A stretch of 64,000 bases of DNA, from the NCBI GenBank assembly GCA_947500645.1, contig CANMSD010000002.1, forward strand, positions 124,001 through 188,000. Reading direction: 5' to 3'. Positions 49,078 to 57,037 of the stretch are shown one piece after another (position 1 is the stretch's first letter; each line of letters starts with the position of its first letter). The position numbers were made by a program, and so were the translations under genes. The notes beneath the pieces are model-generated. The model did no database searches, had not been told where the DNA came from, and saw nothing but the letters and a program-made list of their open reading frames with translations. Source of the stretch: an uncultured Erythrobacter sp. (lineage in GTDB: Bacteria; Pseudomonadota; Alphaproteobacteria; Sphingomonadales; Sphingomonadaceae).

Positions 49078-49145
49078 GCTGTGTGTACGTTTGAAGCCTC
49101 AGATTGCTCCAGCGGCCCGAACCGCCTGCGGCGAACAAACGCCAT

Positions 49146-49892
49146 TTAGACTTTCCACCCAGAGTGAATTGCGACCGCGCCGCCAAGGATCGGCTCAACC
49201 TTGGTGTTGGCGAAACCAGCATCGCGGATCATCTGTTCGAATTCCGCCATCTTGGGAAAGCGACGGATCGATTCGGCGAGATAGCGATAGCTCTCCTCGT
49301 CCTGAGCGATGATCTTGCCCATCTTCGGCATTACCTTGTGGGAATAGACATCATAGACTTCTTTGAAGCCCGGCCATTCGGTGGTCGAAAACTCCATGCA
49401 GAAGAATCGCCCTCCCGGCCTCAGCACGCGGTGTGCCTCGCGTAGTGCCTTGGGAATTTCGGTCACGTTCCGGATGCCGAACACTATAGTGTAGGCGTCG
49501 AAGCTGCTGGAGGCGAAGTTCAGTTCCTCGGCGTTCTGACATGACCAGACCAGCGGGCCTTCATCATCGCGCCCACCGCACTTCATCGCCCGCTCAACAC
49601 CGACATCGAGCATGTCCTGATTGATATCGCACACGGTGATGGCCGCACCGCTCGGCGCCATGCGAAAGGCGATGTCGCCTGTGCCGCCAGCCATGTCGAG
49701 GATCGTCTCGCCCGATTGAGGCTTCACCCGCCGCACGAATCGATCCTTCCACAAACGGTGCATGCCGCCCGACATCGCATCGTTCATGATGTCGTATTTG
49801 GAAGCCACGCTGGAAAACACATCGCCCACGCGGCGGGTCTTTTCTTCGGGGGCCACTTCTTCATAGCCGAAGGAGACTGTCTTATCGCTCAT
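49146..49892 (-). CDS. ubiE: Ubiquinone biosynthesis C-methyltransferase UbiE
   Basis: The 248-residue SAM-dependent enzyme methylates the ring of the ubiquinone precursor. The start at 49892 (MSDKTVSFGYEEV) follows family use; a longer start at 49928 has no support. Motifs are VFSSVASKYDIMNDAMSGGMHRLWKD (split at YDIMNDAMS), the SAM-binding LDMAGGTGDIAF and the post-motif IVFGIRNVTEIPKALREAHRVL. It heads ubiE-ubiB and diverges from mutM across a spacer with strong palindromes. Confidence 0.96.
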   Translation of the reverse strand: MSDKTVSFGYEEVAPEEKTRRVGDVFSSVASKYDIMNDAMSGGMHRLWKDRFVRRVKPQSGETILDMAGGTGDIAFRMAPSGAAITVCDINQDMLDVGVERAMKCGGRDDEGPLVWSCQNAEELNFASSSFDAYTIVFGIRNVTEIPKALREAHRVLRPGGRFFCMEFSTTEWPGFKEVYDVYSHKVMPKMGKIIAQDEESYRYLAESIRRFPKMAEFEQMIRDAGFANTKVEPILGGAVAIHSGWKV

Positions 49893-49957
49893 GGCGCAGA
49901 GCCTTAGAGGGAATTGCGACGTGGGCAAAGGCTGTTAGAGCGTATGTTTGTTGCGAT

Positions 49958-49979
49958 GCTTTCGGCTTCCGCCGAAAGC
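49958..49979. repeat. 9-bp perfect hairpin in the ubiE-mutM spacer
   Basis: GCTTTCGGC and GCCGAAAGC flank the loop TTCC. It lies just before the much larger inverted repeat at 49982-50053. No T run follows. Confidence 0.85.
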
Positions 49980-49981
49980 TG

Positions 49982-50053
49982 CCGTAGCCACCCGCTCCTT
50001 CCACCCGGATGGTATCCCGGTAGGCTCCGGGTGGAAGGAGCGGGTGGCTACGG
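49982..50053. repeat. 28-bp perfect inverted repeat in the ubiE-mutM spacer
   Basis: The arms 49982-50009 and 50026-50053 are exact reverse complements (28 of 28) around a 16-base loop. The arm begins CCGTAGCCACC and ends CACCCGGA. It fills most of the 189-base divergent spacer between ubiE and mutM, and would form a very stable hairpin. There is no T tract, so it is not an ordinary terminator. Confidence 0.95.
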
Positions 50054-50081
50054 TTCGCGAGTGTCAGCGAGCCAAAGAATA

Positions 50082-50897
50082 ATGCCTGAATTACCAGAAG
50101 TTGAAACCACTGTGCGCGGGCTGGAACGCTTTATGCTCGGCGAGCAGATTACGCGCGTACAGCTTAACCGTCCGGACCTGCGCCGCCCCTTTCCGCCGGA
50201 GCTGGTCCAGGTGATGACTGGCGCGCGGATAGTCAACCTCGGCAGGCGGGCGAAATATGGCCTGATCGATATGGATCGCGGGCAGTCGATGATCTTCCAT
50301 CTTGGGATGAGCGGGCGCTGGCGGATCGATCCGACCGACGCCGACAAGCACGACCATCTCGTGATCGAGACCGATGCACATCAATTTGCGCTATGCGATC
50401 CGCGGCGCTTCGGGTCGGTCGATCTGGTGAACACCGATGCACTCGATCAGTGGCCGCCCTTCGCCAGCCTCGGCCCGGAACCGCTCGGTGACGGACTCAG
50501 CGTCGAGCACCTCAAAGCCGCGCTCAAAGGCAAGACGCAAGCTATCAAACTGTGCCTGCTCGACCAGAGGATCATCGCTGGCCTCGGGAATATATATGTC
50601 TGCGAGGCACTTTGGCGCGCGGGCATCCATCCACGCAAACAGGGCGGCAAAGTCACAAAGCCGCAGCTCTCACGGCTCGTTCCGGCGATCCGCGATGTGC
50701 TCGAAACATCGATCCGCGATGGCGGCTCGACCTTGCGCGACTATGCGCAGCCCGATGGCGAGCTTGGCTATTTCGCCACACGCTTCGATGTCTACGACCG
50801 GACGGGTGAGGCATGCCACCGGGATGATGGCGGAGTGATCCGGCGTATCGCGCAGGGTGGGCGCAGCACCTGGTTCTGCGCGAAGTGTCAGAGGTGA
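50082..50897 (+). CDS. mutM: Formamidopyrimidine-DNA glycosylase
   Basis: The 271-residue enzyme removes 8-oxoguanine and formamidopyrimidines and cuts the abasic site. The N-terminus after Met removal is PELPEVETTVRGLE, with catalytic Pro and Glu, so the ATG at 50082 is certain. HLGMSGRW, the Lys-containing KLCLLDQRIIAGLGNIYVCE and the C-terminal zinc region follow. The first knuckle reads ACHRDDGG (Cys245) instead of CxxC, while the second, FCAKCQR (Cys266, Cys269), is normal. The upstream spacer carries the large inverted repeat. Confidence 0.96.
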   Translation: MPELPEVETTVRGLERFMLGEQITRVQLNRPDLRRPFPPELVQVMTGARIVNLGRRAKYGLIDMDRGQSMIFHLGMSGRWRIDPTDADKHDHLVIETDAHQFALCDPRRFGSVDLVNTDALDQWPPFASLGPEPLGDGLSVEHLKAALKGKTQAIKLCLLDQRIIAGLGNIYVCEALWRAGIHPRKQGGKVTKPQLSRLVPAIRDVLETSIRDGGSTLRDYAQPDGELGYFATRFDVYDRTGEACHRDDGGVIRRIAQGGRSTWFCAKCQR

Positions 50898-50906
50898 ATG
50901 TTGTTT

Positions 50907-51027
50907 GCGGACAAGTCCGCGCCGCTACGGGCGGCCGGTCGGCCTTGCGGTCGCTGGGGCGACCGTGCTCCTCGACCAAGCCAATAGCTTGGAATGGCAC
51001 AACACGGCGGGCGCCGCCTCCGGCGCC
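50907..51027. repeat. Cluster of GC-rich palindromes after mutM, including repeat copy B
   Basis: GCGGAC/GTCCGC (50907-50920), the 21-base core at 50929-50949 that matches 28493-28513 at 19 of 21 positions, CGGTCGC/GCGACCG (50948-50965, loop TGGG) and GGCGCCG/CGGCGCC (51010-51027, loop CCTC) lie in the 285-base spacer before rpsT. Apart from them the spacer shows no gene. Confidence 0.7.
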
Positions 51028-51182
51028 TAGAGGTCAAATATATTGACGATTGGGCTTCGCCTGCCTATGTGGCGCGCTTTCCGGTGTGCAAGATCATTCC
51101 TGCCCGCCGATTCTTCGATCAACCGAAATAGATATTCGGTCATCCCTGATGGCCAGCACAAAACGCGAGACAGACAGACATT

Positions 51183-51443
51183 ATGGCCAACACGCCGCAA
51201 GCCCGCAAACGTATCCGCCGCAACAATCGCCGCGCAGAGATCAACACCTCACGCGTCAGCCGCATCCGCGGCTTCGTCAAGAAGGTCGAAGCTGCATGTG
51301 AAGCTGGCGACAAGGCCGCTGCTGCCGATGCACTCAAGGCTGCTCAGCCAGAATTGGCGCGCGGCGTCGCACGCGGCGTGATGCACAAGAACACTGTCGC
51401 TCGGAAAATGTCGCGCCTGTCGAAGCGAGTCGCGGCACTCTGA
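51183..51443 (+). CDS. rpsT: 30S ribosomal protein S20
   Basis: The 86-residue protein binds 16S rRNA early in small-subunit assembly. The sequence [20 protein letters not shown], the basic helices and the [20 protein letters not shown] segment (family site AVKxGVIHKNTAxRKxSRL) are typical. It lies upstream of dnaA in the same direction, as in many Alphaproteobacteria. A terminator follows 45 bases after the stop. Confidence 0.97.
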   Translation: MANTPQARKRIRRNNRRAEINTSRVSRIRGFVKKVEAACEAGDKAAAADALKAAQPELARGVARGVMHKNTVARKMSRLSKRVAAL

Positions 51444-51488
51444 TTCGCAGCCAAATGCTGCGCAAGTTTGTGCAGCAAAAGACATAGG

Positions 51489-51517
51489 GGTCGTGCCGTA
51501 ATGGCGCGGCCTTTTTT
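51489..51517 (+). terminator. Rho-independent terminator after rpsT
   Basis: GGTCGTGCC pairs with GGCGCGGCC (two G-U pairs), loop GTAAT, followed by six T. It separates rpsT from dnaA. Confidence 0.9.
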
Positions 51518-51870
51518 GTTTGTCGCGAACAGCGTCAATTTGATGACACGCGAACCACGGATTCCCCGCGATTCGCGAAGGTCTGAACCGGAAATTAAAG
51601 ATAAATCAGAGTGTTGAACGCAGCTCTGCGGGTTGCAGCCGAGTCAACACAAATATTTCTCTTTTTTTACATTCTCCCCCCTTGCGTGTCGGCGAAATGC
51701 GTAGATAAATCGCATTCGTACTCGGGGCGGGACAGCCCGGGTTTTTACAAGTTGGATGACGGGGGGAAGCCTGGAAAAAGCGATTCCAGGTCATGGCGAA
51801 GCTTTGCCTGTCACAAGTTTGGGGAAGCATCTCGGAGCGCGACTCTGGGGGCGGTTGAGGATTGGGTTTG
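51518..51870 (+). other. dnaA upstream region with stem-loop and T-rich stretch
   Basis: This 353-base stretch has no gene. GTGTTGA (51611-51617) can pair with TCAACAC (51644-51650) around an inner CGCAG/CTGCG hairpin (51619-51630), followed by an AT-rich run with TTTTTTT. It may act as terminator, attenuator or part of the dnaA promoter. I saw no cluster of TTATNCACA DnaA boxes. Confidence 0.5.
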
Positions 51871-53334
51871 ATGGTGCACAAAATTGATAAGGCGCGGACC
51901 ACGCGTCGGAAAGCAGATGACGATTTGATGGAAGATGCTGAAGCCGTAAATCTCGCTGCCGATTGGGCCGATATTAGTCAGGGGCTTCGAAAGGATCTGG
52001 GCCATCAGTTGCACAGCCAGTGGATCAAGCCGATCCAGGTTGGCGGCATCGATAAGGAGAGTGGAACGCTCGACCTGTTCCTGCCGACGGAATTCTCTGC
52101 CAATTGGGTGCAAGACCGGTTTCACGACCGGTTGCAACTCGCATGGAAGATCGCGCGCAGTGAAGTTCGCAATGTGCGTATCCAGGTGCACCCAGGTCGC
52201 CGCCAGCTGCCAGAGCTGCGGCTCGACAATGGTCGCCGTCCAGCAAATGATGCCGGTTCCAGCGCGATCGCAGTCGCGGCAGGCACGATTGGCGATGCTG
52301 GCTTCACCAGCTCCGTCGGTCTCGACCCATCGCTGACCTTTGCCGCCTTCGTCACCGGCGAGGCAAACGTCTTGGCCTGTAATGCCGCGCAGCGCATGGC
52401 CGCAACCGAGCAGCCGCAATTTTCGCCGCTCTATCTCAAGGCCGCCACCGGTCAGGGTAAGACGCATCTGCTGCACGCCATCGGCCACTCCTTCCTTCAG
52501 GCGCATCCGCGTGCACGTATCTTCTATTGCTCGGCCGAGCGCTTCATGGTCGAGTTCGTCCAGGCGCTCAAAGCCAACCAGATGATCGAATTCAAGGCGC
52601 GCCTGCGCAGCTTCGATCTGCTTCTGGTCGACGACATTCAATTTATTATTGGCAAGGCGAGCGCTCAGGAAGAGCTGCTCTACACGATCGACGCGCTGCT
52701 CGCCGAGGGCAAGCGGCTCGTGTTTGCCGCCGACCGCGCACCGCAGGCACTGGACGGTGTCGAGCCGCGCCTGCTCAGCCGCCTGTCTATGGGCCTGGTC
52801 GCCGACATTCAGGCTGCCGATATCGAGCTGCGCAAGAAAATCCTCGAATCCAAGCTCACCCGTTTTGCACCGCTCAACGTGCCCGACGATGTAATCGATT
52901 TTCTCGCCCGCACCATCACGCGCAATGTTCGTGAGCTGGTGGGCGGCCTCAACAAGCTGATCGCTTACGCCCAGCTGACCGGCCAGGAGGTTTCGCTCAA
53001 TCTCGCGGAAGAACAGCTCACCGACATCCTGTCGGCCAATCGCCGACGGATCACGATTGACGAGATCCAGCGCACAGTCTGCCAGTTCTACCGGATCGAC
53101 CGCAGCGAAATGTCATCCAAACGCCGCGCCCGCGCAGTGGTTCGCCCGCGCCAGGTCGCAATGTATCTCGCGAAAGTGCTCACGCCGCGCTCTTATCCAG
53201 AGATCGGTCGCAAGTTCGGCGGCCGCGATCATTCGACGGTTATCCACGCCGTGCGGCTGATCGAGGATCTGCGCACTCGTGATGCCGACATGGATGGCGA
53301 TGTGCGCAGCCTGTTGAGACAGCTGGAAAGCTGA
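51871..53334 (+). CDS. dnaA: Chromosomal replication initiator DnaA
   Basis: DnaA binds the origin and opens the duplex. The ATG at 51871 has GAGG ten bases upstream; a TTG at 51862 is less likely. The 487-residue protein has domain I (LRKDLGHQLHSQWIKPI), a short domain II, the AAA+ domain with Walker A ATGQGKTHLLHAIG and Walker B LLLVDDIQFI, and domain IV with SSKRRARAVVRPRQVAMYLA and the box-binding GGRDHSTVIHAV. It is complete. Direct downstream neighbours are not dnaN but a HesA/ThiF-type gene. Confidence 0.97.
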   Translation: MVHKIDKARTTRRKADDDLMEDAEAVNLAADWADISQGLRKDLGHQLHSQWIKPIQVGGIDKESGTLDLFLPTEFSANWVQDRFHDRLQLAWKIARSEVRNVRIQVHPGRRQLPELRLDNGRRPANDAGSSAIAVAAGTIGDAGFTSSVGLDPSLTFAAFVTGEANVLACNAAQRMAATEQPQFSPLYLKAATGQGKTHLLHAIGHSFLQAHPRARIFYCSAERFMVEFVQALKANQMIEFKARLRSFDLLLVDDIQFIIGKASAQEELLYTIDALLAEGKRLVFAADRAPQALDGVEPRLLSRLSMGLVADIQAADIELRKKILESKLTRFAPLNVPDDVIDFLARTITRNVRELVGGLNKLIAYAQLTGQEVSLNLAEEQLTDILSANRRRITIDEIQRTVCQFYRIDRSEMSSKRRARAVVRPRQVAMYLAKVLTPRSYPEIGRKFGGRDHSTVIHAVRLIEDLRTRDADMDGDVRSLLRQLES

Positions 53335-53397
53335 GCTTTTTTGAGAGCGGCGCACAGCTAACTCACAAAAATCCAACAGTCTTTCGACAGGGTCATC

Positions 53398-53420
53398 AAC
53401 AGCCCTGTCGACAGGCTGTT
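53398..53420. repeat. Palindrome between dnaA and the HesA/ThiF-type gene
   Basis: The perfect 12-bp palindrome CCTGTCGACAGG is flanked by AACAGC and CTGTT, extending the symmetry with one bulged base. TCGACAGG also occurs 23 bases upstream as a direct repeat. No T run follows. Confidence 0.7.
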
Positions 53421-53454
53421 CACAGCTTGGGCACATGCAGTAAACAGCCTATCC

Positions 53455-54240
53455 ATGGGTTCTTCAGCGCTTTCTCCCGCCCGGCTGGACCGCTTCGCGC
53501 GCCACATCGTGCTGCCTGAGATCGGCGGTGCGGGTCAGGTCGCGCTCGCGCAGAAGCATGTCGCGATCATCGGTCTCGGCGGGATCGGCTCGCCTGCACT
53601 CCAATATCTGGCCGCCAGCGGGATCGGGCGCTTTACTTTGGTTGATGATGACGAGGTCGATGTCAGCAACCTCCAGCGCCAGACGATCTTTACCGCGCGC
53701 GATGTAGGCCACGGCAAGGCAACGTCCGCGCGGCGCTGGCTCGCGAATTTCGACGATGCGCTCGACGTTTCGATCTCCGATACGCGCATCAGCGTCGACA
53801 ATGCGGGGGAACTGATCGAAGGGGTCGACCTCGTGCTCGACGGGACCGACAATTTCGCGACACGTCTGGCCGTGTCCGATGCCTGCGTTGCCGAGCGAGC
53901 GCCGTTGCTCAGCGCCGCCGTCGGGCGCTTTCAGGGCCAAGTCGGAGCCTTCGCCGGGCACCTGCCCGCCCATGCCTGCTATCGCTGCTTTGTCGGCGAT
54001 GCCTTTGACGCGGAAGATTGCGACACTTGCGCGGAAGACGGAATGCTAGGCGCGATGGCCGGATGGGCCGGCAGCTTCGCCGCGATGCAAGCGGTGCGAG
54101 TGTTGCTCAAAGGAGTAAGCAGTTTCGGCGATCCGGGATGGGGCAAACTGCACATCCTCGACGGAATGAAACCCGGCATGCGGACGCTTAACATCGCCAA
54201 GGACCCGGCTTGTAAAGGGTGCGGGGATGGTCTCAGCTAG
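53455..54240 (+). CDS. HesA/MoeB/ThiF-family adenylyltransferase
   Basis: The 261-residue E1-like enzyme should adenylate the C-terminus of a sulfur-carrier protein such as ThiS or MoaD. The nucleotide-binding motif is IIGLGGIGSPALQYLAASG; the next conserved parts are DDDEVDVSNLQRQ and DLVLDGTDNFATR. Zinc-binding pairs are CYRC near residue 176 and the terminal CKGC; a further DCDTC is present. There is no rhodanese domain, so the enzyme is the short MoeB/HesA form. The partner carrier protein is not in the window. Confidence 0.88.
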   Translation: MGSSALSPARLDRFARHIVLPEIGGAGQVALAQKHVAIIGLGGIGSPALQYLAASGIGRFTLVDDDEVDVSNLQRQTIFTARDVGHGKATSARRWLANFDDALDVSISDTRISVDNAGELIEGVDLVLDGTDNFATRLAVSDACVAERAPLLSAAVGRFQGQVGAFAGHLPAHACYRCFVGDAFDAEDCDTCAEDGMLGAMAGWAGSFAAMQAVRVLLKGVSSFGDPGWGKLHILDGMKPGMRTLNIAKDPACKGCGDGLS

Positions 54241-54382
54241 CGACCCATTTGCGGATGTCTCGCCTCTCTCAATGAGAATGAAGCGAACGCCTGATTTTGT
54301 TTCCACCACTAGATAAGATACTACCAAAAGACGAAAACCAGAACGAGTTGGGCCGCTACAGGAATTTGCTTAGGAGCTTAGC

Positions 54383-55201
54383 ATGCCGTTCAAATGGAGC
54401 GTTCCCTATGTGCTCTTCTTTATCGGGGTCACGCTTCTGGGTTTCTGGCAGAGTTATTTTTCCGCGCTCGCTCGGGTCCCTCTGGCCTTTCATGTTCACG
54501 CGTTGACCGCGCTCCTCTGGCTTGCACTTCTATTGCTCCAGAGTTGGTCGATCCATCATGGTCGGAAAGACCTGCATAAGGCAGTGGGCAAAGCCAGCTT
54601 TGTGATTTTTCCTCTGCTGATCCTTGGTCTGGTCATGATCATGAACCGCGTAGCCGGCTTTTTCCTCGAAAACGTGAACGACCCTGCCTCGGTCGACCCT
54701 TCCATCGGCGCAATCACTGTTGTCGCTATCGCGGCATATCTTGTGCTTTACGCCATGGCGCTGCGCCACCGGCGAAACGCAAGGCTGCACGGCGGGTACA
54801 TGCTAGCGATGCCACTGATCCTGTTCGAATCCCCGGCAGCCCGCGCCACCAGTCAGTTTCTCGATTGGCCGCAATTCGCAAATCGCACGCCGATCCAGGA
54901 GTTCGGAGATTTCATCGCCGTGCTCGACGCGTTCGCCATCGTCATGGCAATTATTCTCTATCTGACAGACCGAAAGCACGGCGCACCATGGCTCATCGCT
55001 TCAGCCTTTCTCATCGTGCAGTCGCTGGTTGCCTACTACCCTGATTTGATTCCAGGATTTCGAATGTTCTTTGCCGCCTATGCCCAGTGGCCACCAAGTG
55101 CGACGCTGTCTGGCGCTTTCGCTATTGGTGCGCTGGCGGCGTGGATTGGCTGGAGAGCCGGGGCGGCATCACGTGCTACTGGCAGTCCAGCGGAGATATG
55201 A
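54383..55201 (+). CDS. Multi-pass membrane protein of unknown function
   Basis: The 272-residue protein has about seven hydrophobic segments. Histidines cluster in LAFHVHALTALLW, SIHHGRKDLHKAVGKAS and RHRRNARLHGGYM. The piece DLHKAVGK echoes WHKMLGK of the DUF2306-like protein at 36786, with FHVHA opposite MLHVA, so a distant relation is possible. I do not recognise a named family. TAGGAG precedes the ATG by six bases. It is alone; the 337 bases after it lack a convincing gene. Confidence 0.75.
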   Translation: MPFKWSVPYVLFFIGVTLLGFWQSYFSALARVPLAFHVHALTALLWLALLLLQSWSIHHGRKDLHKAVGKASFVIFPLLILGLVMIMNRVAGFFLENVNDPASVDPSIGAITVVAIAAYLVLYAMALRHRRNARLHGGYMLAMPLILFESPAARATSQFLDWPQFANRTPIQEFGDFIAVLDAFAIVMAIILYLTDRKHGAPWLIASAFLIVQSLVAYYPDLIPGFRMFFAAYAQWPPSATLSGAFAIGALAAWIGWRAGAASRATGSPAEI

Positions 55202-55538
55202 GGGTTCCTGAACTGTCAGCTTCCCGCCTCCTGGCCGACCTTTGTTGGCCCCGCGCTTTCCTACTTTGCACCGATCTGCGCATTCTCGGTCAATGCAAAG
55301 TGCCGCTCAAATCGGTCTGGAACACCCTATTCGCGGAAGGTCACACTTTGGTTTGCCGAAATCCCGCTTTCGCTAACGTGAAATTGCGAAAAGTCACACT
55401 TTTCAAAACGCGGCATGTGTTCCAGGCACAGCCGAGTCGAGTTGGAGAAGTGTCAACTTCGATATTGTGACGAATATCGCAATTTTACAAAGGTTTATGG
55501 GTCATATGGCAGGGCGACACACTGTCAATTGTGTCAAC
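55202..55538. other. Non-coding stretch with short direct repeats
   Basis: This 337-base stretch between the membrane protein and the convergent sirtuin has no supported gene. GTCACACTTT occurs at 55340-55349 and 55393-55402, GTGTCAACTT at 55450-55459 and 55531-55540, and CGATATT/AATATCG forms an inverted repeat (55460-55479). It is richer in A and T than its surroundings. Function unknown. Confidence 0.5.
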
Positions 55539-56258
55539 TTAGCCAGTTTCACCGCCCAGCACCTCATCCACCCATTGCGGGACCAGATCACCGGCGGGGC
55601 CATGGCGCGCCTCGTGAAAGTGGTGCGAGCCTTCGCTCGGTTCCAGGTTCAGCTCCAGCGTCTTTGCTCCTGCCGCCCTCGCCTCCTGAACGAAGCCCGC
55701 CGCAGGATAGACCGCGCCGCTGGTACCGATGCTAACAAACAGGTCCGCCGTGAGCAGCGACGCGTAAATGCGATCCATCTGATACGGCATCTCGCCGAAC
55801 CAGACGACATCAGGACGCAGGCTCGGTGCTTTACACACCGGACATGGCGGACGGTCAAACATGGTTCGATCCCATGGCGAGCGAATTTCGCACGAAAGGC
55901 ACAGCGCACTCTTCAACTGCCCGTGCATATGCAGCACGTCCTCGACGCCGCCGCGTTCATGCAGATCGTCGACGTTCTGGGTTACCAGCAAGAGCTCGCC
56001 AGCAAACTCCCGCTCCAGTTTCGCCAGCGCGCGATGCGCGGGATTGGGCTCCACTTTGGACAGCGCCTCGCGCCGCATATCGTAAAAGCCGAGCACCAGA
56101 TCGGGATCGCGGGCGAAGCCCTCTGGCGTCGCGACATCCTCCACCTTGTGCTGCTCCCACAGGCCGCCCGCGCTGCGAAACGTATCGATCCCGCTCTCGG
56201 CGGAAATTCCTGCTCCCGTCAGGATGACGATGCTTTGAATGTCTGGCATGAGTGCCAT
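55539..56258 (-). CDS. cobB: NAD-dependent protein deacylase, sirtuin (CobB-like)
   Basis: The 239-residue enzyme removes acyl groups from lysines using NAD. Motifs are GAGISAESGIDTFR (16-28), TQNVDDLHERGG, catalytic His112 (HMHG) and the zinc cysteines 120, 123, 139 and 142. Tyr59 and Arg62 (GFYDMRR) form the YxxR pair that class III sirtuins use to bind succinyl or malonyl groups, so desuccinylase activity is likely besides deacetylation. ATGs at 56258 and 56249 are both possible starts. It diverges from dapB by 26 bases. Confidence 0.92.
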   Translation of the reverse strand: MALMPDIQSIVILTGAGISAESGIDTFRSAGGLWEQHKVEDVATPEGFARDPDLVLGFYDMRREALSKVEPNPAHRALAKLEREFAGELLLVTQNVDDLHERGGVEDVLHMHGQLKSALCLSCEIRSPWDRTMFDRPPCPVCKAPSLRPDVVWFGEMPYQMDRIYASLLTADLFVSIGTSGAVYPAAGFVQEARAAGAKTLELNLEPSEGSHHFHEARHGPAGDLVPQWVDEVLGGETG

Positions 56259-56284
56259 GAGACATGCCCAGCGGAGTAAATGCA

Positions 56285-57013
56285 ATGGCGCAATTCGGGA
56301 TCATCGGACACAAGGGGCGCATGGGCCATGCGCTGGCCACCGCCATCGAAGAGGGCGGCCATGAAGCGACCATTGGAGTCGATATCGGCGGGCAACTGGG
56401 GCCGATCGTCTCGCAATGCGAGGTGCTGGTGGACTTTTCCGCGCCCGATGCGCTGGAGGCCAATCTCGGTGCTGCGAGAGTTGCAGGCGTTCCCATCCTG
56501 ATTGGGACGACGGGGCTCGAAGATGCGCATCACCAGATGATCGATGATGCGGCAGAGGCGATCCCGGTGCTGCAGACTGGGAACACGTCGCTGGGCGTCA
56601 ACCTGCTCGCGCATCTGGTGCACCGCGCGGCCGAAAAGCTCGGGCCTGACTGGGATATCGAGATCCTCGAGATGCATCACCGTCACAAGGTCGACGCTCC
56701 ATCGGGAACTGCCAAAATCTTGGGCATCGCTGCCTCCGAAGGTCGCGGCATCTCTCTGGCCGACAATACGGAAAGTGGACGCGACGGCATCACCGGTGCT
56801 CGCAAAGAAGGCGCGATTGGCTTCGCCGCCTTGCGCGGCGGAACGGTCGCGGGAGAACACAGCGCAATCTTTGCCGGAAATGAAGAGCGGATCACGCTTT
56901 CGCATAGTGCAGAGAACCGGATGATCTTCGCGCGCGGCGCGGTGAAGGCAGCGCACTGGCTGATCGGCAAGCCCGCCGGGCGGTACACGATGAACGACGT
57001 GTTGGGATTGTGA
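56285..57013 (+). CDS. dapB: 4-hydroxy-tetrahydrodipicolinate reductase
   Basis: The 242-residue enzyme reduces HTPA in lysine and meso-diaminopimelate synthesis. The NAD(P)H motif is GIIGHKGRMGHALA, and the catalytic region is EMHHRHKVDAPSGTA with His131/His132 and Lys135. LQTGNTSLGVNLL and the C-terminal GRYTMNDVLGL are typical. The start at 56285 has GGAG nine bases upstream; an ATG at 56264 would overlap the divergent promoter region. nth follows after 24 bases. dapE lies elsewhere at 59.3 kb on the other strand. Confidence 0.96.
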   Translation: MAQFGIIGHKGRMGHALATAIEEGGHEATIGVDIGGQLGPIVSQCEVLVDFSAPDALEANLGAARVAGVPILIGTTGLEDAHHQMIDDAAEAIPVLQTGNTSLGVNLLAHLVHRAAEKLGPDWDIEILEMHHRHKVDAPSGTAKILGIAASEGRGISLADNTESGRDGITGARKEGAIGFAALRGGTVAGEHSAIFAGNEERITLSHSAENRMIFARGAVKAAHWLIGKPAGRYTMNDVLGL

Positions 57014-57037
57014 TCGAAGAGTGATGACTCAAGGAAC

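Noticed and set aside
49982..50053. Inverted repeat considered as a terminator or as insertion-sequence ends
   Set aside because: No T tract follows in either direction and the 16-base loop cannot hold a transposase; kept only as a repeat.
51518..51870. Chromosomal origin next to dnaA
   Set aside because: I found no cluster of TTATNCACA boxes; the origin of many Alphaproteobacteria is not beside dnaA.
55087..55470. Possible 127-residue gene overlapping the end of the membrane protein
   Set aside because: No ribosome binding site, no domain, odd composition, and it overlaps the real gene by more than 100 bases.
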